DNA of 23,823 nucleotides from CAZFZT01 sp964523675 (GTDB taxonomy: Bacteria > Planctomycetota > Phycisphaerae > Phycisphaerales > SM1A02), in assembly GCA_964523675.1 (NCBI GenBank), contig CAZFZT010000053.1, positions 1 through 23,823 of the forward strand, written 5' to 3'. The position numbers were made by a program, and so were the translations under genes. Each line of letters starts with the position of its first letter. Position 1 is the first letter of the stretch. The notes under the pieces are model-generated. The model did no database searches. It saw only the letters and a list, made by a program, of their open reading frames with translations, and had not been told where the DNA came from. Shown in pieces: positions 13,442-21,706 of this stretch.

Positions 13442-13711
13442 GGCGAGCAGGATAACCGGCACGCTGCAAATGGGGGAACCTCGAGCGCTGCGCACACATC
13501 AGGTGAAGTGATATCCGAATTCGACCGGCTTCGGCATCAAGATGATGTCTTGCGACCGACACATGCTCGCCCCCGGCACGTGGCTGGCCTTATCATGCGG
13601 TGCACGATACGCCCTGGGACGGGTGCCTCCTCCCCGCCTGTTCCGGGGCTTTTGCAACGGCGCAGGTCGGCTGCGAGGCGAAAATCCAGCTGCCGCGTTA
13701 TCTTCTCATGC

Positions 13712-14293
13712 ATGTCAAGTCAGCCGAGAATCCTTGCCCTTGCGGGCAGCACCCGTACAGAATCGTGGAACAAGAAACTCATCCGCTGCGCGGCTCAGGC
13801 GGCCCAGCAGGCCGGAGCCGAGGTGACGCTGCTTGATCTGCGAGAGCTGCGACTGCCGCTCTACGACGGCGACCTCGAGAAGCGAAGCGGCTTGCCCGAA
13901 GGCGCGCAGGAACTCAAGCGCATGATGAAAGCACATGACGGCCTGCTGATCTCGTCGCCGGAGTACAACTCATCGATTTCGGCCGTCCTGAAGAACGCGA
14001 TCGATTGGGCGAGCCGGCCAACCGGAGATGCCGTGCCACTCGAGGCATTCGTTGGAAGAGTCGCTGGATTGATGTCTGCTTCGCCCGGTGCGCTGGGCGG
14101 GCTGCGCGGCTTGGTGCATCTGCGCATGATCCTCGGCAACATACAGGTGCTCGTCGTTCCTGAGCAACTGGCTATTCCCAAGGCGAACGAGGCATTCGAT
14201 GAAGGCGGCAACCTCAAAGATGAAAAGCAGCGCGCCGGGATCGAGAAGATCGCCCGCCGGGTCGTGGAGGTGGCGCGCCGCTTGAAGGGGTGA
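13712..14293 (+). CDS. NADPH-dependent FMN reductase family protein
   Basis: This 193-residue flavodoxin-like reductase probably binds FMN and reduces it, or a quinone or azo substrate, with NAD(P)H. The N-terminal phosphate-binding loop ILALAGSTRTESWNKKL and the flavin segment SSPEYNSSISAVLKNAIDWASRP are the family signatures, and PGALGGLRGLVHLR follows. Length is typical. The reading frame remains open for hundreds of bases upstream through the antisense of the aminotransferase gene, but homology starts at the ATG at 13712. It is divergent from the aminotransferase with 270 bases between them. The exact substrate cannot be told. Confidence 0.92.
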   Translation: MSSQPRILALAGSTRTESWNKKLIRCAAQAAQQAGAEVTLLDLRELRLPLYDGDLEKRSGLPEGAQELKRMMKAHDGLLISSPEYNSSISAVLKNAIDWASRPTGDAVPLEAFVGRVAGLMSASPGALGGLRGLVHLRMILGNIQVLVVPEQLAIPKANEAFDEGGNLKDEKQRAGIEKIARRVVEVARRLKG

Positions 14294-14448
14294 CCGCACT
14301 GTTCTTCAGTTACCGCAACGTGCCTATGAATCCCGGCAGCATCGCTTGCCGTGAATCGGACCAATGCGGCAACTGGAAACCGCTCTTCAATGCAAGCGCG
14401 TATCGTCGTACTCGGAACAATGAACTTCGATGACCGGCCGGAACACGA

Positions 14449-15210
14449 ATGCCCACCATTGCCGACAACTCAGTCTGTATTCGGCGATGGGACTTTTCTG
14501 AATCATCACAAGTCGTCAGCCACTTCACCCGTGAGCATGGCATGATCCGCGGCCTCGCCAAGGGCGCCAAGCGGGACAAAGGCACGTTCTCCGGTGGGAT
14601 GGATGTGCTGACACGCGGCCAGATTGTTGCTATCACCAAACCCGGGCGCGATCTTGCGACGCTCACGCAATGGTCGCTTGAAGAAGTCTTCTGGGCGGCT
14701 CGTCAGAACCTTGCTGCCAATCGCGCTGCTCTATACATGGCGGATCTGGTTCATCACATGCTGACGGAGCATGACCCGCATCCACTTCTCTTCGACGCCA
14801 TGGTCGCCTCGCTACGGAAACTGGAGCAGCCATCGCACATCGGCGAGGCGCTACTCGAATTCCAATGGGCCCTGCTCCGCGAGGCAGGGTATCAGCCCGA
14901 GCTGGCATCCGACATCGTCAAACCGCCGAGCACTGGTGCGGTAGAGAAGCCGCTGCTCTTCAGCCCCAGGCGCGGCGGGTTCGTCTCTTCGGACGGCAAC
15001 GCCGAGAACGACCAGAAGGGTCCACTCTGGCGTGTCAGGCCGGCAACAGTCGATCTGTTGCGTCGAGTAGCCACTGGCGAAACTGTTGAGTCCGATTCTG
15101 AGACGGTGGGTCGCGCAAACCGGCTGCTGGCATCCTACATCCGTGAGATTGCAGGGAGCGAGTTGCCGACGACCCGTTGGGCATTCCCTGACCGGCGCGG
15201 TGATCCGTAG
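14449..15210 (+). CDS. recO: DNA repair protein RecO
   Basis: This 253-residue recombination mediator helps RecR load RecA onto SSB-coated DNA in gap repair. The N-terminal OB-fold shows FSESSQVVSHFTREHGMIRGLAKGAKRDKG, and ADLVHHMLTEHDPHPLLFDAMVASL plus LLEFQWALLREAGYQPEL belong to the helical domain. The four-cysteine zinc site found in many RecO proteins is absent: the only cysteine is near residue 10. The loss resembles the E. coli form. It follows the flavin reductase by 155 bases on the same strand. Confidence 0.92.
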   Translation: MPTIADNSVCIRRWDFSESSQVVSHFTREHGMIRGLAKGAKRDKGTFSGGMDVLTRGQIVAITKPGRDLATLTQWSLEEVFWAARQNLAANRAALYMADLVHHMLTEHDPHPLLFDAMVASLRKLEQPSHIGEALLEFQWALLREAGYQPELASDIVKPPSTGAVEKPLLFSPRRGGFVSSDGNAENDQKGPLWRVRPATVDLLRRVATGETVESDSETVGRANRLLASYIREIAGSELPTTRWAFPDRRGDP

Positions 15211-15489
15211 GCGCGGCGTCCGATAGCCGCTCGTCTGGATGATCGTTGCGCTCGTCCCCCCACCACCCTATTCCCCGGCAGATCAAAGCTCTTGGAATCG
15301 ATCCAGAGGAATCACAGAACTTCTTGCGATCATGTTTATAAACGCTGCCCGGTTAGGCCGATACTAATCCTGCTGGACGCTTCAAGTGGACTGTGGGAAC
15401 CACGGCGCTGTTACCACGATTCCGAGGGCCTTGCGCGTCAACCAGCGAGTTTGAGACGCGAGCAGTTCAAGGAAAGGGAAAGGCGCCCG

Positions 15490-17007
15490 ATGACGAAGCA
15501 ACCAATGGATGCGGTGTTAAGCAACCCGCGTATCCCCACGCTCCCGGTCGTCGCAGTTGAGGTTCTGCGACTGACACGTGAGCCAAACGTTAACCTCAAA
15601 GAGGTCGGCGATGTCGTCCAGAACGATCAGGCGCTTGCCGTCAAAATCGTCCGCACCGTTAACTCCAGTTACTACGGCCTGGCTGTGCCATGCGCGACGA
15701 TCAATCAGGCGATCATCTACCTCGGGCTCAACGCGGTCAAAGCGCTGGTACTCGGATTTAGTCTTGTCGAGAGCGTGGATGGGGTGGCTGAGGATGATGT
15801 CGGCTTCGACTACGTCGACTACTGGAGACGGGCAATGTACTCCGCTGCGGCGGCTCGTGAACTTGCGACGCTGAGCGAATCATGTGATCCCGAAGAGGCA
15901 TTTCTCGCTGCGCTGATTCAGGATATGGGGATGGTCGCCCTGCACAAGACGTTCGGCGATGTCTACCTCCAGGCGATTGATCTCACCGAGGGTGAGCACC
16001 GCCGACTCGTGGAAATCGAGCAGAAATCGCTGCGCATGGATCATGCGCAGGTGGGAGCGGCTCTTGCAGAGCAGTGGAAACTGCCGCCGCAGCTGACGCA
16101 GGTCATCCGCTATCACCATAGCTCAGATGATGCTTCGGAAGAGTGGCGATCACTCGTCAGGTGTGTGCAACTGGCAACTGAATTCACCTCTGCTGCCGCT
16201 CTGGGTGAGATCCCGCAGCACGTTCATCGGCATGCTTCGGATTGGCTCGGCCTTGAGAGCGGCGTGCTGGAAGAGCTGCTGCCGAACCTGGGAAGCGCTG
16301 TCGCAGAACTTTCCCGCCTCTATCAAGTTGACGCCGGTGAGCGGTTTGACCATGAGAAACTCATGGCTGATGCCGAGGAGGCGCGGATCGAGCATGAGGT
16401 CTCGATGACGAAACAACTGGATTCGTTCGCCTCACGCGCTTCGCAGGCAGCAACCATGTGCGGCGCCTACGACGCAAAGCAACGGGCACGCGACGAACTG
16501 CTCGTGAGCGTCGGCTGCGCCTTCGAAGATGCAATCTCCCTGCGATCCAGTTTCGCGCTGCTGCTCTTTGAAATCGATGCCTATGCCGATGTCGCACAAA
16601 CGTTTGGCATCCAGGTGGCGGAACTGCTCTCTGAGCATGTCGGCGGCATCCTCCAGCAAAGCATTCAAGCAGGCGTCGATGGCCGCAACTGTCTGCGACT
16701 CACCAATGGTTGCTTCGGCATCGTGATGTCGGACGCTGATCGTCGCCGCGCCGCTCGCAAAGCCGAATCACTCCGTCGGCAGATTGAATCCGAATCCATC
16801 TCCCATACGACCGAACATGGTGATGAAGTCTCACTGAGCGCGGCGGTCAGCGTCGGTGTTGCTGCAGTGGAACCGGAACTACAGGCCGCAGTCGACTCAG
16901 CGCCGTCAATGCTCCGCATCGCCGAACAGGCGCTTCAGGCAGCCGTGGAAGCCGGCCGCAACTGCGTTCGCGTGTTCAGTCCGGAGACGCGGAAGGTAGC
17001 CGCGTAA
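15490..17007 (+). CDS. HDOD signalling protein with degenerate GGDEF-like domain
   Basis: This 505-residue cytoplasmic protein has two parts. Residues about 10-225 are an HDOD domain: LSNPRIPTLPVVAVEVLRL, VVQNDQALAVKIVRTVNSSYYG, INQAIIYLGLNAVKALVLG, FLAALIQDMGMVALHK and VIRYHHS. HDOD proteins act in signal transduction without the catalytic HD residues. After a helical linker, residues about 355-500 align with a GGDEF domain (FALLLFEIDAYADVAQTFG, LSAAVSVGVAAVEPEL, LRIAEQALQAAVEAGRNCVRVF). The active-site GGDEF is replaced by TNGCF at about residues 404-408 (RLTNGCFGIVMS), so cyclic-di-GMP synthesis is not expected. AAGGGAAAGG lies upstream of the ATG at 15490; the frame is open to 15292 but without family similarity. 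It is convergent with the next gene, 20 bases away. Confidence 0.88.
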   Translation: MTKQPMDAVLSNPRIPTLPVVAVEVLRLTREPNVNLKEVGDVVQNDQALAVKIVRTVNSSYYGLAVPCATINQAIIYLGLNAVKALVLGFSLVESVDGVAEDDVGFDYVDYWRRAMYSAAAARELATLSESCDPEEAFLAALIQDMGMVALHKTFGDVYLQAIDLTEGEHRRLVEIEQKSLRMDHAQVGAALAEQWKLPPQLTQVIRYHHSSDDASEEWRSLVRCVQLATEFTSAAALGEIPQHVHRHASDWLGLESGVLEELLPNLGSAVAELSRLYQVDAGERFDHEKLMADAEEARIEHEVSMTKQLDSFASRASQAATMCGAYDAKQRARDELLVSVGCAFEDAISLRSSFALLLFEIDAYADVAQTFGIQVAELLSEHVGGILQQSIQAGVDGRNCLRLTNGCFGIVMSDADRRRAARKAESLRRQIESESISHTTEHGDEVSLSAAVSVGVAAVEPELQAAVDSAPSMLRIAEQALQAAVEAGRNCVRVFSPETRKVAA

Positions 17008-17027
17008 GGGCGGTCGCGTCTCACACC

Positions 17028-18242
17028 TCACCGACCGCGATGGGCAGCGACAGTGCGAATGAAGTCGTAGTACTGCTCCTCAAAGCGGTCGAAGTCTTTG
17101 TTGAAGTATTCAAGGATCAGCCAGGGGCCACTGCGCGACGTTGCGGCAATGCCACGCCGGCGCTGGCTGGTAATCGCGCTTGATGAGGAGAGCCGCCCCG
17201 TCAACCGTCCCTCCGCCGCATCATTGAGCACCTCTCGCAGCGGCTCCAGATACCGGCCATCCTGCCATTCTGCAAGAAATCGCGTCAGCGCCCAAACCTG
17301 GGCGTAATAGGTCAGCAGCCGGTCTTTGCCGGATTCCAGAAAAGATTGCGGAGACCTGCGTACGAGCTCCGCTAACGGAATCAGATCCTGCCTGCGAATC
17401 GCCTCCTGAAGCGCCCCACGCCGCTCACGGTTGGCCGAGGGCCGAAACTGTGGCGATCCGTCCGGCCCGAGTGAAAAACCTTCCATGTAGGTCGCAATGC
17501 CTTCCTCCAGCCAGACCGGAAGATGATGCTTGAACGTGCGCTGGGTGTACTGGTGCCACCCTTCATGCGCAGCGATGGCAAACGTGTCAGGGCTGCTACG
17601 ACTCCACCGGCGGTCGATGTAGTAGAGCACAGCCGTACCGCTGGTGGTGTAACCGCCACGACCGAGGGAGTTGAAAATCGCTGCCTGGTCCGGAAGCAAC
17701 TCCGCAGTCTTCGCCTGCCACTGCGAACGGCTCTGAAAGAGGAATGTCTCCAGCGGCTCAGGCGGGTTGGGCAACCGGCCGAACACGCTCGTGTAATGCT
17801 CGAGTAGCGATTCATAAAAGACCGGCAGGCGATGAACGAAATCGGAACGGCGAGAAGTGGTGTAAATGCGGTAATTCGGAGTGCGAATGAACACACCATC
17901 GGCGCCGTCAAATCGCCAAGGCACCGAGGTGACTGGAGCCGCTTCGGGCTCACCATGGGCTTCACCTGATGTCGCAGCGAGCGCGGTACGGCTGTCGGTC
18001 TTCTCGATCTGCTCCGCACCGACTGCATCACGCTGTTGCTGACGTTGACCGAAAGCGCTATGCGAAGTCGGTACAGCAGACCGCTGCGCACAGCCGGCTG
18101 CCACAATGAGTAGACCACAAGCCAATGTCTGAAGCATGCGACTTCTGCGCACAGGCAATGACCTGGCGCAGCTCAAAACAGCGCCGCTGCTGAATGCTGC
18201 CATTGGGGTTGCGGCTGAACTTGGGCGCTCGTCAGAATGCAT
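17028..18242 (-). CDS. Putative zinc metallopeptidase lipoprotein (HExxH, DUF1570-like)
   Basis: This protein of about 404 residues has a basic stretch (VRRSR), a hydrophobic segment LQTLACGLLIVAAGC and a lipobox-like AAGC, so it is probably a lipidated envelope protein. The C-terminal half carries AIAAHEGWHQYTQRTF, an HExxH zinc motif, and about 20 residues later VWLEEGIATYMEGF, whose Glu fits the third ligand of gluzincins. This arrangement is seen in the DUF1570/peptidase-MA-like proteins common in planctomycetes. Substrate unknown. The start is uncertain: ATG at 18242 lies 10 bases after the valS stop and includes the basic n-region; ATG at 18137 (369 residues) begins right at the hydrophobic segment. 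Probably co-transcribed with valS. Confidence 0.83.
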   Translation of the reverse strand: MHSDERPSSAATPMAAFSSGAVLSCARSLPVRRSRMLQTLACGLLIVAAGCAQRSAVPTSHSAFGQRQQQRDAVGAEQIEKTDSRTALAATSGEAHGEPEAAPVTSVPWRFDGADGVFIRTPNYRIYTTSRRSDFVHRLPVFYESLLEHYTSVFGRLPNPPEPLETFLFQSRSQWQAKTAELLPDQAAIFNSLGRGGYTTSGTAVLYYIDRRWSRSSPDTFAIAAHEGWHQYTQRTFKHHLPVWLEEGIATYMEGFSLGPDGSPQFRPSANRERRGALQEAIRRQDLIPLAELVRRSPQSFLESGKDRLLTYYAQVWALTRFLAEWQDGRYLEPLREVLNDAAEGRLTGRLSSSSAITSQRRRGIAATSRSGPWLILEYFNKDFDRFEEQYYDFIRTVAAHRGR

Positions 18243-18252
18243 GTCAATATCG

Positions 18253-21200
18253 TCAGGTGCCGGCCGGTTCAAGTGAATGAAGAGCTCTGCGGGCGGCTTC
18301 TCGATCTGCTTCGGCTTCAGCCAGTTTCTGTTTCGTCTCCTCGACCAGCGCCGGCGGCGCCTTGGACACATAGTTAGGGTTCGAGAGGCGACTTTGAAAT
18401 CCGGAAATCGCCCGTTCCTTCTCTTCGATAAATTTCGTCAGGCGCGCTCGCTCGGCTTCGATATCTCCTTCATCGGCTTCATCGACCACGCCCAATAACA
18501 ACACTTCACCGCCTTCAAACGCAATCGGCACCGCTCCGGCCGGCCTTTGCGCAGGCAGCGGCCCGATCGAGTCGAGCCCGGCGAGCGTGCGGACGATGCC
18601 GTCGGCTCCGATGGTGTTCTCAATCAACGCGAGCACATCAGCACCAACCGCCAGACGCAGGCGTTTCTTCCGCGGCACGTTCCGCTCGCCGCGAATCGTG
18701 CGGATGGCTTCGATGAGACCGCGCAGTCGCTCGAAGGTTGCGATCGCCTGCTCATCGACGATTGAATCGTCAAATCGCGGCCAGGCGGCGGTCACGCACA
18801 GTTCGTTTGGTTCAAGTTCAACCCCCGCCACACGCTTGCGGTTTCGCGCGCTCGCGCTCACCTGCTCCCAGATCGCCTCCGTCACAAACGGCATCACCGG
18901 GTGCAGCATCCGCAAAATCGAATCCAGCGCGACATGGAGCACCGCCTGCTGATTGACATCCTCGCGCACCGTCGGCTTGATCGCCTCGAGATACCAGTCG
19001 CAGAATTCTCGCCAGACAAGGTCGTACATCTGCTCCGCGTACTGGTGGAATTGATACTCACTCAGCGCGTCCTCGATGGTGCGCGCGGTGCGGGCCAGCC
19101 GCGCAAGCATCCAGCGATCAACGAGATTCTCCGAGCGAGCCGCCGCGTCCCCGCGGCGGACGACGTCTGATTCACCCTCACGCAGATTCGCCAGCGCGAA
19201 CCGCGCTGCGTTCCACAGCTTGTTCGCAAAGTTGCGCCCTTCATCGAACTTGCGCGAGGTATTTCGCGCAAGCGGCATGTCGCCGGCCGGCTTCACCTGA
19301 CCACTGGCTGCGCCATAACCGGAGACCATCCTCTTCTTACATGATGGACACGTAAGTTCCGGTGCCGCCACACGATGGCCCGCACTTGTGGTGATCATCT
19401 CCGGCTCAAACGCATGTTCGCAGTGCGGGCACACGACATCGACAGGCATGCGCACATCCTGCGTTGCTGTCGCAAGCTTGGCGAGCGTGAAGCGCATGGC
19501 GTCTGCCCCGTGCGAGTGAATGATGTCGCGCGGATCGACGCCGTTGCCCAGCGACTTGGACATCTTCTGCCCGTGGCCGTCCTGAATCATCGCGTGGATG
19601 TACACATGCCGGAACGGCAGTTTTCCATCGCGAAAGTAGCGATTGAACATCACCATGCGAGAAACCCACAACGTGATGATCTCGCGCGCGGTGCAAAGGA
19701 CGGTGGAGGGGTTGAAGGTGTCGATGAGTGTGACCGCGCCTTCGCTCAACGAGCGGCGGCTCTGGCTTGACGAGCCGCGACCGTGAGGGAGCGGATCTGT
19801 CGCGCCGCCCGAGGGCTCCGCTCCCTTACGGTCGCGGCTCGTTAGGGACTCGTACATTTCCGGCCACGCGTAAGGATCAGGCCAACCCATCGTCGAAAGC
19901 GGCCAGAGGCCGGAGGAGAACCATGTGTCGAGGACGTCGGGGTCTTGGGTGAAGTTGCGCTGCCGCAGCAGATGTTCGACCCAACTGCCTTCAGAGTATG
20001 CACAGATATGCACGACCTCCGGATCCGATTCAGAGCCGACGAAGGGAAACTCCTGTCCGTTAATGTTCGTCAGTTGCACGTCGGGTGCCGTGTCGCTTGG
20101 CCGGACTGTCTTGAATAGGTCGGAAGCACCGGCTCGACTACCCGTCCACACCGGAATCCGATGCCCCCACCATAACTGCCGGCTGATGCACCAGTCGCGC
20201 AGGTTCTCGTGCCACTGCTGGAAGGTCTTCGCATAGCGCTCCGGGAAGAAGCGCAGTTCGCCATCGCCTTCGCGTTCACATTTAGCCCCGGCCTTGGCCG
20301 GGGTGGACGTTCGATTCTCCGACAACTCCGGCGACGCGGCGCCCACCCCCGGCAAGCCGGGGGCTATGTGTTGGCGCTCCGGCGGCGGGTCGGCACATTG
20401 ATCCTGCGCCATCGCGCGCAGCGCCTCGCCCTTCATCCGATCGTCCGTGACGCGTACGTACCACTGATCGCTCAGGTACGGCTCGATCGGCACGTGAGAC
20501 CTGTACGAATGGCCGACGCTGTGCGTGTACTCCCGATCGCCTTCGTACAGCCCGTTCGCTTTGAACCACTCGATGACTTTCTTGCGCGCTTCCTCGCGCG
20601 TCAGGCCCACGAACGACCGCGCTTCATCTGACACATCTTCCGGGAGCCAGCCGTGCGCATCCGAAATCGATGCATCGGGCGCCATGACGTTGATGACGGG
20701 CAGGTTGTGCCGCTGGCCGATCTCCCAGTCATTGGGATCGTGCGCAGGCGTCACCTTCAGGAAGCCCGTGGCGAACTGCGCCTTCGCATCCTTCTCATCG
20801 CCGCCGAATTCCACCGGCATGACGACGTAGTCATCTTCAACGATTGGGATGATGCGACCCACAATCGGCAGTTTCACGAACTTGCCGCGCAACTCGGCAG
20901 CGCGCGGGTCGCGCGGGTTGATCGCCACGGCCGTGTCGCCGAGCATCGTTTCGGGGCGCGTGGTGGCGACGACGACGTACTCTTTCGACGTTTCGACTTT
21001 TCGACTTTTCGACGTTTCCTCAACAACGGGGTACCGCAGGTAGTACATCTTCCCCGCCACTTCCTCCATCTCGACTTCATCATCAGCCAGCGCGGTCTGC
21101 GTTACCGGGTCCCAGTTCACCAGCCGTTTGCCGCGGTAGATCAGGCCGTCCTTGAAGAGCTGAAAGAACGCTTCGCGCACGGCCTTCGCGCACACTTCGT

Positions 21201-21696
21201 CCATCGTAAAGCGCGTGCGCTCAAAGTCGCACGATGCTCCCATCGCCTTGAGCTGCTCGATGATCGTGGCTTCATATTCGTCCTTCCATGCCTGGACGCG
21301 TTCGATGAACTCCTCGCGCGAATAGTCTGTTCGCTTCTTGCCTTCACTCTGCATGAGACGCTTTTCAACGACGGTTTGCGTCGCGATACCGGCATGGTCG
21401 GTGCCGGGCATCCACAGCGTGTTGAAGCCGCGCATGCGGTGGTAGCGGATGAGTATGTCCTGGATCGTGTTGTTGAACGCATGTCCAAGGTGCAGCGCAG
21501 CCGTGACGTTTGGCGGCGGGATGAGAATGCAGTACGGGCGAGCCGTCGCGCCCTCGTTGCGAGCCGTCGCGTCCTCGCGGCGGATGACGTCGGCATGAAA
21601 CGCCCGCGATCGCTCCCATTTGGCGCGGATTTCGCCCTCGGACTGAGCCGGTGAGTACGATTTCGCCAGTTCCTGATTCGCCGCATTTTCAGCCAT
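18253..21696 (-). CDS. valS: Valyl-tRNA synthetase, unusually long with in-frame repeat insertions
   Basis: This class Ia synthetase of about 1147 residues charges tRNA-Val. Core motifs are intact: PPPNVTAALHLGHAF (HIGH), TLWMPGTDHAGIATQ, the editing domain VATTRPETMLGDTAVAINP, LRDWCISRQLWWGHRIPVW, KMSKSLGNG (KMSKS), FANKLWNAARFAL, and a C-terminal coiled-coil arm. Typical ValS is 880-950 residues. The excess comes from an octamer-encoded stretch (SKSRKVETSK), about 43 residues from a palindrome pair (20284-20365), about 30 from another palindrome (19770-19842), and about 55 residues with CPHC and CPSC after KMSKS. The start MAENAANQELAKSY at 21696 is preferred; MGLL at 21708 is an alternative preceded by GGAG. 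The gene is divergent from the TPR lipoprotein with at most 10 bases between. Confidence 0.96.
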   Translation of the reverse strand: MAENAANQELAKSYSPAQSEGEIRAKWERSRAFHADVIRREDATARNEGATARPYCILIPPPNVTAALHLGHAFNNTIQDILIRYHRMRGFNTLWMPGTDHAGIATQTVVEKRLMQSEGKKRTDYSREEFIERVQAWKDEYEATIIEQLKAMGASCDFERTRFTMDEVCAKAVREAFFQLFKDGLIYRGKRLVNWDPVTQTALADDEVEMEEVAGKMYYLRYPVVEETSKSRKVETSKEYVVVATTRPETMLGDTAVAINPRDPRAAELRGKFVKLPIVGRIIPIVEDDYVVMPVEFGGDEKDAKAQFATGFLKVTPAHDPNDWEIGQRHNLPVINVMAPDASISDAHGWLPEDVSDEARSFVGLTREEARKKVIEWFKANGLYEGDREYTHSVGHSYRSHVPIEPYLSDQWYVRVTDDRMKGEALRAMAQDQCADPPPERQHIAPGLPGVGAASPELSENRTSTPAKAGAKCEREGDGELRFFPERYAKTFQQWHENLRDWCISRQLWWGHRIPVWTGSRAGASDLFKTVRPSDTAPDVQLTNINGQEFPFVGSESDPEVVHICAYSEGSWVEHLLRQRNFTQDPDVLDTWFSSGLWPLSTMGWPDPYAWPEMYESLTSRDRKGAEPSGGATDPLPHGRGSSSQSRRSLSEGAVTLIDTFNPSTVLCTAREIITLWVSRMVMFNRYFRDGKLPFRHVYIHAMIQDGHGQKMSKSLGNGVDPRDIIHSHGADAMRFTLAKLATATQDVRMPVDVVCPHCEHAFEPEMITTSAGHRVAAPELTCPSCKKRMVSGYGAASGQVKPAGDMPLARNTSRKFDEGRNFANKLWNAARFALANLREGESDVVRRGDAAARSENLVDRWMLARLARTARTIEDALSEYQFHQYAEQMYDLVWREFCDWYLEAIKPTVREDVNQQAVLHVALDSILRMLHPVMPFVTEAIWEQVSASARNRKRVAGVELEPNELCVTAAWPRFDDSIVDEQAIATFERLRGLIEAIRTIRGERNVPRKKRLRLAVGADVLALIENTIGADGIVRTLAGLDSIGPLPAQRPAGAVPIAFEGGEVLLLGVVDEADEGDIEAERARLTKFIEEKERAISGFQSRLSNPNYVSKAPPALVEETKQKLAEAEADREAARRALHSLEPAGT
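19770..19842. repeat. Palindromic element inside valS (26-bp arms)
   Basis: Left arm 19770-19795 and right arm 19817-19842 are complementary at 25 of 26 positions, with a 21-base loop. On the coding strand it reads TSRDRKGAEPSGG and LPHGRGS, peptide strings that recur in unrelated planctomycete proteins in my recollection, which would suit a mobile palindrome. It sits in frame before the LIDTFNPSTVLCTAREIITLW segment. Confidence 0.85.
20284..20365. repeat. Inverted pair of palindromic repeats (REP doublet) inside valS
   Basis: Two short palindromes, 20284-20306 (stem AGCCCCGGCC/GGCCGGGGT) and 20343-20365 (stem CCCCCGGC/GCCGGGGG), are inverted copies of one 23-base unit separated by 36 bases. 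The differences between copies are compensatory within each stem. They are translated as IAPGLPGVGA and TPAKAGAK in an insertion just before the DWCISRQLWWGHR region. Confidence 0.82.
20983..21018. repeat. Octamer tandem repeat (TTTCGACG/T) inside valS
   Basis: TTTCGACG, TTTCGACT, TTTCGACT, TTTCGACG and a half unit run head to tail. The 36-base tract is a multiple of three, so the frame is kept and it encodes ETSKSRKVETSK in the editing domain just before VVVATTRPETM. Confidence 0.85.
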
Positions 21697-21706
21697 GAGA
21701 AGCCCC

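Noticed and set aside
13632..13653. Small hairpin CCCCG-loop-CGGGG followed by CTTTT
   Set aside because: The stem is only five pairs, the T-run is short, and no plus-strand gene ends upstream. A chance match in G+C-rich DNA is likely.
12956..13711. Upstream extension of the flavin reductase frame
   Set aside because: It is antisense to the aminotransferase gene for most of its length. Family similarity begins only at the ATG at 13712.
20653..21654. 333-codon plus-strand frame opposite valS
   Set aside because: It is fully antisense to conserved valS sequence and shows no independent motifs.
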